Positions 18,503-27,723 of a DNA stretch of 64,000 nucleotides are shown in pieces. A model generated the notes under the pieces. That model saw only the letters and a program-made list of their open reading frames with translations, did no database searches and had not been told where the DNA came from. Made by a program: the position numbers and the translations under genes. The DNA is from Arthrobacter sp. ISL-48 (lineage in GTDB: Bacteria > Actinomycetota > Actinomycetes > Actinomycetales > Micrococcaceae): contig NZ_JAGGPL010000003.1 of NCBI RefSeq assembly GCF_018613805.1, positions 744,001 through 808,000 of the forward strand, read 5' to 3'. Position 1 is the stretch's first letter, and the number at the start of each line of letters is the position of its first letter.

Positions 18503-19375
18503 ATGACTGACACTGTCTGGGCGCCGGACGGCAGCAACCTGGTGGTACACGCGGACAACGCGGAATTCCTCCCCTCGCTGCCGGACGGCGCCTTCACTCT
18601 CATCTACGTGGACCCGCCGTTCAATACGGGCAGGGCCCAACAGCGCCAGGAAACCAAAATGGTGGTCAACGCCGACGGCGCGGGCGACCGCGTCGGTTTC
18701 AAGGGGCGCTCCTACGACACGATCAAGGGTGCCCTGCACCGTTACGACGACGCCTTCAGCGACTACTGGTCCTTCCTGGAACCGCGGCTCGTCGAAGCCT
18801 GGCGGCTGCTCGCGGACGACGGGACGCTCTACCTGCACCTCGACTACCGGGAAGTGCATTACGCCAAGGTGATGCTGGATGCAATCTTCGGCCGCGAGTG
18901 CTTCCTGAACGAAATCATCTGGGCCTACGACTACGGTGCACGCGCCAAGTTCCGCTGGCCCACCAAGCACGACAACATCCTAGTGTACGTCAAGAATCCG
19001 GCCAAGTACCACTTCGACAGCGCCGAGGTGGACCGCGAGCCCTATATGGCACCCGGCCTGGTCACTCCCGCCAAGCGCGAGCTCGGCAAGCTGCCCACGG
19101 ATGTCTGGTGGCACACCATCGTCTCCCCCACGGGCAAGGAAAAGACCGGCTACCCCACGCAGAAGCCGGAAGGGCTCATCCGCCGCGTGGTGGCAGCCTC
19201 AAGCAGGCCGGGCGACTGGTGCCTGGACTTCTTCGCGGGTTCGGGAACGCTCGGTGCGGTGGCGGCGAAGCTGGACCGCAGGTTTGTCTGTGTAGACCAG
19301 AACCAGCCGGCGATCGACGTGATGGCCAAGCGGCTGGGTGCCCACGCGACCTTTGCCTCGTTCCCACCCAACTAG
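18503..19375 (+). CDS. Orphan site-specific DNA methyltransferase (amino-methyltransferase, beta-type order)
   Basis: The protein of 290 residues has the amino-methyltransferase catalytic motif IV YVDPPFNTG (residues about 33-41) before the AdoMet motif I LDFFAGSGTLGAVAAKLDRRFVCVDQN (about 238-264), the order of beta-class N6-adenine/N4-cytosine enzymes. YPTQKPEGLIRRVV is the family motif X-like segment. The target-recognition part between 60 and 200 is short. No restriction endonuclease or specificity subunit is near. It follows the helicase by eight bases and is likely co-transcribed. Target and biological role are unknown. Confidence 0.9.
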   Translation: MTDTVWAPDGSNLVVHADNAEFLPSLPDGAFTLIYVDPPFNTGRAQQRQETKMVVNADGAGDRVGFKGRSYDTIKGALHRYDDAFSDYWSFLEPRLVEAWRLLADDGTLYLHLDYREVHYAKVMLDAIFGRECFLNEIIWAYDYGARAKFRWPTKHDNILVYVKNPAKYHFDSAEVDREPYMAPGLVTPAKRELGKLPTDVWWHTIVSPTGKEKTGYPTQKPEGLIRRVVAASSRPGDWCLDFFAGSGTLGAVAAKLDRRFVCVDQNQPAIDVMAKRLGAHATFASFPPN

Positions 19376-19423
19376 GTCGTAGTAAGTGTCGTTTTGGGCG
19401 TCCAAAACGACACTTCGTACGAC
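19376..19423. terminator. Long palindrome between convergent genes
   Basis: AAGTGTCGTTTTGG at 19384-19397 pairs perfectly with CCAAAACGACACTT at 19402-19415, and GTCGTA/TACGAC extends the stem outside two mismatches. It begins at the methyltransferase stop and ends ten bases from the stop of the opposing secreted-protein gene, so it can terminate both transcripts. Confidence 0.7.
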
Positions 19424-19432
19424 TTACTTACG

Positions 19433-19810
19433 TTAGGGCATCTCCCCGCAGCCGTGCATCAACTGAATCCCATGGTCGGTCTGTCGGTTGTCCAGAACCG
19501 ATCCCTGGGAATCGCAGATGGCGTTGACTAACAGGGCGAAACCGGTGCCGTTCTGGTAGTTGCCACTCTGCGCGGGACCCATAGGAACTGTTCCCGGGGG
19601 CAGGAAAATCCAGTTCCCGAATTCCTGGATGAAGGCCCACTCACCCTGAAGGTGCACGTGTGCACTGAAGTCGGGGGCCGAAACGAGAATATAATCGTTG
19701 CCCGTATAGGCAGGTCGGCTGGCGTTATAACAGTCGAGGGCCTGTGCGGCTGGAGCGACAAACATCAGCGCGAACAACGCAGCGCCAACGGCAATGATTT
19801 TCCTGACCAT
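19433..19810 (-). CDS. Small secreted protein of unknown function
   Basis: A 125-residue protein with a classical signal peptide (MVRKIIAVGAALFALMFVAP, then AAQA and LDC). The mature part of about 100 residues has three cysteines (LDCYN, AICDS, HGCGE), is rich in aromatic residues and Gly/Asn, and shows EWAFIQEFGNWIFLPPG. ATG at 19810 with GAGGAG upstream was chosen over a longer frame. No family recognised; the cysteines and small size suggest a compact exported domain. Confidence 0.85.
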   Translation of the reverse strand: MVRKIIAVGAALFALMFVAPAAQALDCYNASRPAYTGNDYILVSAPDFSAHVHLQGEWAFIQEFGNWIFLPPGTVPMGPAQSGNYQNGTGFALLVNAICDSQGSVLDNRQTDHGIQLMHGCGEMP

Positions 19811-19938
19811 GGTGTCTCCTCTGGTTGACGAGACCAAAACAGAAATCGCAGCCGGCGAGGCCGCTCCCACAGCAAGACCGACGATACTCCTACCGTAGGC
19901 CAAGTCAATGGATGGTCGCTGGCCCGGCAGGCTCTACT

Positions 19939-20787
19939 TCAGCCGCGTACCACTAAGGTTCCGGTTGCCATCTCCTCGATCCGGGCAAGCATGTCCGGAG
20001 TGGTGAGGTTTTCCCCCAGCAGGTTGGGCTTGCCTGTGCCGTGGTAATCCGAGGACCCTGTCACCAGCAACCCATGGCGGTCCGCCAGCCGGCGGAGGAA
20101 CTCCCGGCCCTCCTCCGGATTGTCGCGGTGGTCGATCTCCAGGCCCGCGAGGCCGGCGTCGATCATGTCACGGTAGGTGCTCTCCCCCACGATCCTGCCG
20201 CGGGCCGAAGCTACCGGGTGGGCGAAGACAGGCACGCCTCCGGCCGCACGGACAAGCTCGACGGCGGTTGCCGGGTCGGGCGCGTAGTGCTGGACAAAGT
20301 AGCGCGAATGTGAGGTCAGGATGGAGGTGAACGCCTCCGAGCGGTCCGCGACCACGCCGGCCGCGACGAGGGCGTCGGCAATATGCGGACGCCCCAGCGT
20401 TGCACCCGGCGCCACGCGATGGATGACATCGTCCCACGTCAGCGGGAAGTCCTCCGAGAGCAGCGTCACCATACGTTCGGCGCGGGTGAGTCGGGCGTAC
20501 TTGGCCTTGGTGATCTCCTCCAGCAGTCCTGGATGGGCCGGATCGTGAAGGTAGCTCAGGAGATGAACGCTGATGCCCTTTTCGGTCCGGCAGGAAACCT
20601 CCATGCCTGGGACCAGCGCCACTCCGTTGTCTATGGCGGCCAGTGAACCTTCCGTCCAGCCGTCGGTGGAGTCGTGGTCTGTCAGCGCCACGACGTCCAG
20701 GCCCGCCCGGGCGGCGGATGCCATCACATCGGCGGGTGTCTCCGTGCCGTCGGAAACATTGGAGTGGGCATGCAGGTCGATCCTCAC
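19939..20787 (-). CDS. PHP-domain metal-dependent phosphoesterase
   Basis: The 282-residue protein begins RIDLHAHSNVSDG and continues VVALTDHDSTDGW, the first two metal-binding motifs of PHP phosphoesterases; VPGMEVSC, GRPHIADAL, VPVFAHPVA and the final TGSSDYHG complete the site. Relatives hydrolyse 3',5'-nucleoside bisphosphates (pAp) or act as 5'-3' exonucleases on short RNA and DNA. A GTG start at 20787 stands six bases after a TAGGCT box. Confidence 0.93.
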   Translation of the reverse strand: MRIDLHAHSNVSDGTETPADVMASAARAGLDVVALTDHDSTDGWTEGSLAAIDNGVALVPGMEVSCRTEKGISVHLLSYLHDPAHPGLLEEITKAKYARLTRAERMVTLLSEDFPLTWDDVIHRVAPGATLGRPHIADALVAAGVVADRSEAFTSILTSHSRYFVQHYAPDPATAVELVRAAGGVPVFAHPVASARGRIVGESTYRDMIDAGLAGLEIDHRDNPEEGREFLRRLADRHGLLVTGSSDYHGTGKPNLLGENLTTPDMLARIEEMATGTLVVRG

Positions 20788-20793
20788 CCATCC

Positions 20794-20799
20794 AGCCTA
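20794..20799 (-). promoter_or_regulatory. Leaderless -10 box of the PHP phosphoesterase gene
   Basis: On the minus strand TAGGCT is followed by exactly six bases (GGATGG) and the GTG start, with no separate Shine-Dalgarno site. Confidence 0.6.
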
Positions 20800-20816
20800 G
20801 TTCACGGGTACCGCAG

Positions 20817-21242
20817 TCACTCCCCGGGCAGACGGATCACGCCCAACTGTTGCATCAACCCCAGGTCATCCCTGTTTGACCAATGCTCAACGATACGCCC
20901 GCGCTCAATACGGTGGACCGCCACCGCAGTCTCGCGCAATGTGGTACCGCTGGCAGGGAGCGGGCCAGGGAGTTCGCCTTTGTGGGTGCCCGATGCTGTC
21001 AGCCGGGTCACCACCTTGTCCCCCTCCGCGACTTGGTCCTCGATCTCGTGCCGTCCCGGAGTAGCCTTCCAAAAGATGCGGAAGGCCTCCTTCAGCCCCT
21101 CCCGTCCGGCCGGCATCGCCGGAAACGGCGGATTGTGGTCAACATAGTCCTCGGCGACCAGCTCATCCATCGCGTCGATGTTGCCTGCGTCGATCTCTTC
21201 GTAGAACCGCCTGATCAGAGCCTTGTTATCGTCGGTTTCCAT
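20817..21242 (-). CDS. SnoaL-like / ester-cyclase family protein
   Basis: A 141-residue protein of the NTF2-like fold: ALIRRFYEEIDAGNIDAMDELVAEDYVDHNPPFPA, then GLKEAFRIFWKATPGRHEIEDQVAEGDKVVTRLTASGTHKG and the C-terminal HRIERGRIVEHWSNRDDLGLMQQLG. These are standard SnoaL/ester cyclase signatures; members range from polyketide cyclases to proteins of unknown role. The ATG at 21242 has AGGAAGA upstream; the frame opens earlier at 21287. No biosynthetic cluster surrounds it, so a specific substrate cannot be given. Confidence 0.88.
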   Translation of the reverse strand: METDDNKALIRRFYEEIDAGNIDAMDELVAEDYVDHNPPFPAMPAGREGLKEAFRIFWKATPGRHEIEDQVAEGDKVVTRLTASGTHKGELPGPLPASGTTLRETAVAVHRIERGRIVEHWSNRDDLGLMQQLGVIRLPGE

Positions 21243-21418
21243 GGGCGTCTTCCTGTTGTCCACGGAAGCCTGACTTCTACCAGTCATTCCCCGTGGGAGG
21301 CTATCGTAGCGCCAAACCCGGTGACGCGGGAGGGGGCTCTGATCCGCAGACGTGGGGACTTTCGCTCCGGTGTTTGCTTTTGTCGCACTACCCCGGCTGC
21401 TGGTGAGACGATGGTGCC

Positions 21419-23005
<1,587 letters not shown>

Positions 23006-23032
23006 CCCGCAAGCGCCCCTGGCGACCGCTTG

Positions 23033-23083
23033 AGCGCTAACGGACAGTTGAGCCCCGTCGGGCGTCAACTGCCCGTTCGCGCT
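23033..23083. terminator. Long palindrome between convergent genes
   Basis: A 19-base arm at 23033-23051 (starting AGCGCTAACGG) pairs with 23065-23083 at 17 of 19 positions, and the centre GCCC-cgtc-GGGC continues the stem to a tetraloop, giving about 23 base pairs. It lies between pepP and the convergent stress-protein gene. Confidence 0.7.
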
Positions 23084-23101
23084 AAGGATCCAAAAGGTCA
23101 G

Positions 23102-24025
23102 CTAGGGCTGGTGTTCATCCCTGTTACGTTCAGAGGCTGGTTCCTGCCGTTGGACCGGCTGTCCGGTGTCCTGGGGCTTGTTGTCCTCGGTTGTCCCTGC
23201 CGCAGCGGGAGTCGGATTGTCGGAAACCCGGACGCCGTACTGCGGGCGGCCGTCGGGCAGGTCCGGATACCGGACCGCCGGCGCAGGCTGGGCCGGTCCT
23301 GCGGGCTGCTGGCCGGAGTGCCCACCAGAGGCGGGCTCGCCCTGCTCCGGGGTGCCGGGACCCTGCTGGCCGTAGGGGTCCGACCAGCCGGACGGCCGGG
23401 CAGGGCCCTGTCCTGGTGCCTGCCCTGGCTGATTGTAGGGCTGGTTCTGGTAGTCGCGCTGAGTGTACGGCCTGGGGCTGGCGGCGGCATCCGACGGGGT
23501 CATGGGCAATTGCTGGAGCAGGCGCCGCGCCTCGTGCGCAGCTTCCTGGGCGACCACTACGTCGTAGCTGGTGGCCACGACCTGGCTCGTGGAGGTGAAG
23601 TCGCGTTTTCCCCGCTGCATGGCATACGTCACGATGCCAAACAGCATAAAGAACGCCGCGCCCATAAGCACGGAGGTGAGGATAGAGAAATACCCAGGGG
23701 ACGGCGCAAAGAAGGAAAGCATCACGCCGACAAACAGTCCGAACCACATGCCGCTGAGCGCCCCCGAAAGGGCAACCCGCGGATAGCTAAGGCGGCCTGT
23801 CACGCGCTCCACCATCTTTAGTTCGTTGCCCACAATGGAGACCATTTGGACGGGGAACTGTTGATCGGCAAGGTAGTCCACCGCCTTCTGGGCATCTAGG
23901 TAGGAGGTGTACGAGCCGACGGTGTCACCGGTGGGGACGGTTCGGGACTCGTCCGTACCGTTGGGGCCACCGGCCCTGGGAGCACCAAAAATGTTTGACA
24001 TACCTCCATTCTTGCCCATCCGCAT
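23102..24025 (-). CDS. General-stress-protein-domain membrane protein with Gln/Pro-rich tail
   Basis: Residues about 35-80 (VGSYTSYLDAQKAVDYLADQQFPVQMVSIVGNELKMVERV) match the general stress protein 17M-like (YflT) domain. Two transmembrane segments follow (ALSGALSGMWFGLFVGVMLSF and FSILTSVLMGAAFFMLFGIVTYA). The last 120 residues are disordered, rich in P, Q, G and Y (PYTQRDYQNQPYNQPGQ). I keep the ATG at 24025, which has AGGCGG five bases upstream; ATG 24001 follows GGAGGT too closely. Divergent from the CBS protein gene. Function unknown. Confidence 0.85.
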   Translation of the reverse strand: MRMGKNGGMSNIFGAPRAGGPNGTDESRTVPTGDTVGSYTSYLDAQKAVDYLADQQFPVQMVSIVGNELKMVERVTGRLSYPRVALSGALSGMWFGLFVGVMLSFFAPSPGYFSILTSVLMGAAFFMLFGIVTYAMQRGKRDFTSTSQVVATSYDVVVAQEAAHEARRLLQQLPMTPSDAAASPRPYTQRDYQNQPYNQPGQAPGQGPARPSGWSDPYGQQGPGTPEQGEPASGGHSGQQPAGPAQPAPAVRYPDLPDGRPQYGVRVSDNPTPAAAGTTEDNKPQDTGQPVQRQEPASERNRDEHQP

Positions 24026-24066
24026 GTGTACCGCCTGTAAATTCAGCTAAAAGAGAGCAGACTCGG

Positions 24067-24072
24067 TAGCCT
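24067..24072 (+). promoter_or_regulatory. Leaderless -10 box of the CBS/MgtE_N gene
   Basis: TAGCCT is followed by exactly six bases (GTAGAC) and the GTG start at 24079; no Shine-Dalgarno site is present. Confidence 0.6.
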
Positions 24073-24078
24073 GTAGAC

Positions 24079-25362
24079 GTGAGCACAAATCTTTCGCGCG
24101 TCTTCGTCGCGCGCCTTCTGGGTCTTGACGTCTTCGACCCGCTGGGTGACCGTCTGGGCCGGTTGCGCGACGTTGTGGTGCTCTCGAGGGGAACCCGCGG
24201 CGCCCCGCACGTGGTGGGCATCGTCGTCGAGGTTCCAGGCAAGAAGCGGGTCTTTGTGCCCATGACGCGGATCACCTCAATTGACCAGACGCAGATCATC
24301 TGCACCGGCCTGGTCAACCTCCGGCGGTTTGAACAGCGCGGTGCGGAGACGCTGGTGGTCGCCGAAATGTTCGACCGCCGGGTCACCCTGCGCGACGGAA
24401 GCGGTGATGCCACCATCGAGGACATCGCCATGGACCAGCTCCGGTCCCGCGACTGGTTCGTGAGCAAACTGTTCGTCCGCCGCGGCCATTCACTTTCCCC
24501 GCTCAGCCGGTTGCGCCGCAACGAGACCCTGATCATCGACTGGGCCGATGCCCTCCAGGGCCCCCGTACGGAACCGCAGGCTGCCACACAGTTCGTGGCC
24601 ACACATGAGGACCTCAAGCCCGCAGACTTCGCCGAGGCACTTCAGGAGATGAGCGACAAACGGCGCTTCGAAGTTGCCAGCGAACTCCAGGATGAGCGGC
24701 TTGCCGACGTCCTGCAGGAGCTGCCAGAGGACGACCAGGTGGAGATCCTCTCCGCACTGGATGTCCAGCGCGCAGCTGATGTCCTGGAGGAGATGGATCC
24801 TGATGACGCCGCCGATCTCCTCGGTGAGCTGCCCTCCGCCCAGGCCGAGCAACTGCTTCAGCTGATGGAGCCGGAAGGCGCAGACGACGTCCGGCGGCTG
24901 CTGGAATACGACGAGGATACAGCGGGCGGCCTCATGACTCCCGTGCCCGTCATCCTGCCTCCGGAAGCGACAGTTGCCGAAGCCCTGGCCCACGTCCGGC
25001 GGGAAGAGCTTTCCCCGGCCCTCGCCTCATCCATCTTCATCTGCAGGCCTCCCCTGGAGACGCCCACGGGCCGGTTCCTGGGAGTGGTCCACATCCAGCA
25101 GCTGCTGCGCTTCCCCCCGTTCGAGCCCCTGGGTAACCTCGTGGACAAGAACCTGGAACCCTTGTCCGACCAGGCGCACATCAGCGAAGTGGCCCGGACC
25201 CTGGCGACCTACAACCTCAACTCCCTCCCTGTCGTCAACGATGCCGGCCGCCTCGTGGGAGCGGTAACTGTTGATGACGTATTGGATCACCTGTTGCCGG
25301 ATGACTGGCGCGCCCATGATGGCGAGGCCCCAATCAGAAGGCTTGGAGGCCGCATTGGCTGA
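24079..25362 (+). CDS. PRC-barrel / MgtE N-domain / CBS-pair protein lacking the channel domain
   Basis: A 427-residue soluble protein. Residues about 1-80 resemble a PRC barrel (RLLGLDVFDPLGDRLGRLRDVVVLSRG). Residues about 165-290 are MgtE intracellular-domain repeats (DFAEALQEMSDKRRFEVASELQDERLADVLQELPEDDQVEIL). Residues about 290-415 are a CBS pair (ED TAGGLMTPVPVILPPEATVAEAL to YNLNSLPVVNDAGRLVGAVTVDDVLDHLLP). The five-helix Mg2+ channel of true MgtE is absent, so it is probably a sensor or scaffold. The following DUF1003 membrane protein, overlapping by eight bases, may be its partner. The order matches Rv1232c-type loci from memory. Confidence 0.9.
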   Translation: MSTNLSRVFVARLLGLDVFDPLGDRLGRLRDVVVLSRGTRGAPHVVGIVVEVPGKKRVFVPMTRITSIDQTQIICTGLVNLRRFEQRGAETLVVAEMFDRRVTLRDGSGDATIEDIAMDQLRSRDWFVSKLFVRRGHSLSPLSRLRRNETLIIDWADALQGPRTEPQAATQFVATHEDLKPADFAEALQEMSDKRRFEVASELQDERLADVLQELPEDDQVEILSALDVQRAADVLEEMDPDDAADLLGELPSAQAEQLLQLMEPEGADDVRRLLEYDEDTAGGLMTPVPVILPPEATVAEALAHVRREELSPALASSIFICRPPLETPTGRFLGVVHIQQLLRFPPFEPLGNLVDKNLEPLSDQAHISEVARTLATYNLNSLPVVNDAGRLVGAVTVDDVLDHLLPDDWRAHDGEAPIRRLGGRIG

Positions 25363-26074
25363 CATCGCCCCGAAGAATCCCGGCCAGCGGAACTTGTCCA
25401 GGGCCACATCGACCGGCAGCCTGGATACGCCGCTGAGCGGACGCCAGCGCATCCTGCCAAAGTTCTCGCCCGATCCGGACGCCTTTGGCCACGCCACGGA
25501 AGGCTTCGCCCGGTTTATGGGCACCCCGCAGTTCCTCGTCTACATGACGGTGTTCGTCGTCATCTGGCTCGTCTGGAACACGTGGGCCCCGCTGGAATTA
25601 CAGTTCGACTCGCGTGAACTCGGCTTTACCCTGCTGACGCTGATGCTCTCCCTGCAGGCTTCCTACGCGGCGCCGCTGCTCCTGCTGGCCCAGAACCGGC
25701 AGGACGACCGCGACCGTGTCTCGCTCCAGCAGGACCGCCAGCGGGCAGAACGCAACCTCTCCGACACGGAGTACCTGACCCGGGAGCTGGCATCACTGCG
25801 GATTGCCCTCCGCGAAGTGGCAACCCGCGACTACGTCCGAGCGGAACTCCGTTCGCTGCTTGAGGACATGCTGGAGGCGCAGGAAGAACTGCGGACCCAT
25901 GATCCGTCCGGAGACGGCAGCCATGAATCGCCTCGGGACAAAGTTAAAGAGAGGCTGAAGGAAAAGCGGGACCGGCAGCGGAATCCCCGCACTCAGCAGA
26001 TCCCAAGGGTCCACCCCAGCCATATCGTCCAGGACCGCGGCGGCCCGCCACAGTCCACGACCCCCGAAAGCTGA
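25355..26074 (+). CDS. DUF1003 membrane protein
   Basis: About 239 residues, starting at TTG 25355 (LADIAPKNPGQRNLS) with GGAGG six bases upstream, and overlapping the preceding stop codon by eight bases. Two transmembrane helices (PQFLVYMTVFVVIWLVWNTW and LGFTLLTLMLSLQASYAAPLLLL) with the family motif LLAQNRQDDRDR directly after, then a coiled coil (RAERNLSDTEYLTRELASLRIALREV) and a basic disordered tail. DUF1003 proteins have no established function. Coupled translation with the MgtE_N/CBS protein suggests a membrane complex. Confidence 0.9.
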   Translation: MADIAPKNPGQRNLSRATSTGSLDTPLSGRQRILPKFSPDPDAFGHATEGFARFMGTPQFLVYMTVFVVIWLVWNTWAPLELQFDSRELGFTLLTLMLSLQASYAAPLLLLAQNRQDDRDRVSLQQDRQRAERNLSDTEYLTRELASLRIALREVATRDYVRAELRSLLEDMLEAQEELRTHDPSGDGSHESPRDKVKERLKEKRDRQRNPRTQQIPRVHPSHIVQDRGGPPQSTTPES

Positions 26075-26085
26075 GTCCACCCTGC

Positions 26086-27213
26086 ATGAGTGCCACCCTG
26101 GACCAGGCCGTTCACGCTGCACTGGCCACCGTTATCGATCCTGAGCTCCGCCGTCCCATCACCGAACTTGGAATGGTGGATTCCGTTGACGTTTCCGACG
26201 ACGGCGAGGTCCGGCTATCCATATTGCTCACCATCGCCGGCTGTCCCCTGCGCGAAACCATCACGAGTGACTCCGAAAAGGCGCTGTCCGCGGTTCCCGG
26301 CGTCACCGCCGTCGAGGTTGAGCTGAAAGTGATGAACCAGGCGCAGCGCGATGCGCTGAAGGAGCGGCTCCGCGGCGAGGGCGGCCAGCGGGGGATCCCC
26401 TTCAACCAGCCGGGCTCACTGACCAAGGTCTTCGCAGTGGCCAGCGGCAAGGGTGGTGTGGGAAAGTCGTCCGTGACGGTCAACCTGGCATGCGCGCTGG
26501 CGGCGCAGGGGCTCCGGGTAGGCATCGTGGATGCTGACGTCTACGGTTTCTCCGTTCCGGCGCTGATGGGTATCACGCAGTCACCCACACGTGTGGATGA
26601 CATGATCCTGCCGCCGGTTGCCTACGGCGTCAAAGTCATCTCGATCGGCATGTTCGTCACGGCCAACCAGCCGGTGGCCTGGCGCGGGCCCATGCTGCAC
26701 CGCGCCCTGGAGCAGTTCCTGACCGACGTCTACTTCGGCGACCTCGATGCCCTGTTCCTTGATCTTCCGCCGGGAACCGGCGACATCGCCATCTCAGTGG
26801 CCCAGCTGCTGCCGAAGGCCGAGATACTGGTAGTCACCACGCCCCAGGCGGCAGCGGCCGACGTCGCGGAACGCGCCGGGGCCATAGCCACCCAGACAGG
26901 GCAGTCCGTGGCGGGGGTTATCGAGAACATGTCGTACCTGGAAATGCCCGACGGCGGCAGGATGGAGCTGTTCGGAAGCGGCGGCGGGGCGATCCTCGCC
27001 GAAAGGCTCACGGCAACGGTGGGTGCCGCCGTGCCATTGTTGGGACAGATTCCGCTGGATATCCTGTTGCGTGAAGGCGGGGACGCAGGTTCCCCTATCG
27101 TCCTGGGGCGGCCTGAGACACCGGCCGCGCTGGCGCTGAGTGAAATTGCGGGGAGACTGGCTGCCAAACCACGCGGCCTGACAGGAATGAAGCTGGGACT
27201 GCAGCCGCGCTGA
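26086..27213 (+). CDS. mrp: Mrp/NBP35-type ATP-binding iron-sulfur carrier
   Basis: A 375-residue P-loop ATPase. Residues 1-95 are the MIP18/DUF59 domain (VIDPELRRPITELGMVDSVDV and IAGCPLRETI). The Mrp ATPase has the deviant Walker A SGKGGVGKSSVTVNLA, DADVYGFSVPALMG, VAWRGPMLHRALEQFL, LDLPPGTGDIAISVAQ and ENMSYLEMPDGG. The CxxC pair that bridges the Fe-S cluster in other Mrp/Nbp35 proteins is missing: only two cysteines occur in the protein and neither is in such a motif. It follows DUF1003 by 11 bases and is likely in that operon. Confidence 0.94.
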   Translation: MSATLDQAVHAALATVIDPELRRPITELGMVDSVDVSDDGEVRLSILLTIAGCPLRETITSDSEKALSAVPGVTAVEVELKVMNQAQRDALKERLRGEGGQRGIPFNQPGSLTKVFAVASGKGGVGKSSVTVNLACALAAQGLRVGIVDADVYGFSVPALMGITQSPTRVDDMILPPVAYGVKVISIGMFVTANQPVAWRGPMLHRALEQFLTDVYFGDLDALFLDLPPGTGDIAISVAQLLPKAEILVVTTPQAAAADVAERAGAIATQTGQSVAGVIENMSYLEMPDGGRMELFGSGGGAILAERLTATVGAAVPLLGQIPLDILLREGGDAGSPIVLGRPETPAALALSEIAGRLAAKPRGLTGMKLGLQPR

Positions 27214-27240
27214 ACGGTGGCGCTTTAAGGCCGCTGGGCC

Positions 27241-27654
27241 CTACGTGGCTTCCGTGTCGAAAGGGGCAACATCGCCCGCCGCCAGTCGCTGAAGAACCCT
27301 TTCAGGACGGGAGTGGTCGGCTGTCCCCCCGGCCGCAACGGCTGCCGCGCCGGACACTGCCGCCACGGCGGCCGGGGAGCCCGGGCTGACAGGCTTGGTA
27401 TCGTCGTCGAGCAGCGCTTCCTTGATGATGCGGCGAGGATCGTACTGGCGGGGGTCGTATTTCTTCCAGTCGACATCGTCGATGTCGATCCCCACCTCCT
27501 CCTTGATCTGCTCCCGTGCACCGGAGGCCATGCGCCGGACTTCCTTCACCAGATTCGCGAGCTTCTGGGTGTATTCGGGCAGCCGCTTGGGACCGATCAC
27601 GAGGATGCCGATGATCAGCAGAAGAAAGAACTCCGGGCCGTTGATTCCAAACAC
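27241..27654 (-). CDS. tatB: Sec-independent protein translocase subunit TatB
   Basis: A 137-residue single-pass protein starting MFGINGPEFFLLLIIGILVIGPKRLPEY, the TatB membrane helix and the GPKRLP hinge, followed by an amphipathic helix (TQKLANLVKEVRRMASGAREQIKEEVG) and an acidic then Ala/Gly-rich tail. TatB forms the twin-arginine receptor with TatC. The neighbourhood sigE-anti-sigma-tatB matches mycobacteria, where htrA also lies between; here htrA is absent. The start is GTG with a TAATCT box seven bases upstream. Confidence 0.93.
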   Translation of the reverse strand: MFGINGPEFFLLLIIGILVIGPKRLPEYTQKLANLVKEVRRMASGAREQIKEEVGIDIDDVDWKKYDPRQYDPRRIIKEALLDDDTKPVSPGSPAAVAAVSGAAAVAAGGTADHSRPERVLQRLAAGDVAPFDTEAT

Positions 27655-27661
27655 TTTAGGA

Positions 27662-27667
27662 AGATTA
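27662..27667 (-). promoter_or_regulatory. Leaderless -10 box of tatB
   Basis: TAATCT on the minus strand is followed by seven bases (TCCTAAA) and the GTG start. tatB therefore probably has its own transcript apart from sigE-rseA. Confidence 0.5.
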
Positions 27668-27723
27668 CCCTCTCCGGCGTGCCGCTGACGATTCGTGCGG
27701 AACCGTGGCGGAAACAGTAATGA

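Noticed and set aside
16998-18503. 501-codon minus-strand frame opposite the DEAD-box helicase
   Set aside because: Antisense shadow; composition mirrors third-position GC of the helicase gene.
18503-19375. A restriction-modification system
   Set aside because: Only a methyltransferase is present; neither neighbour is an endonuclease or specificity protein.
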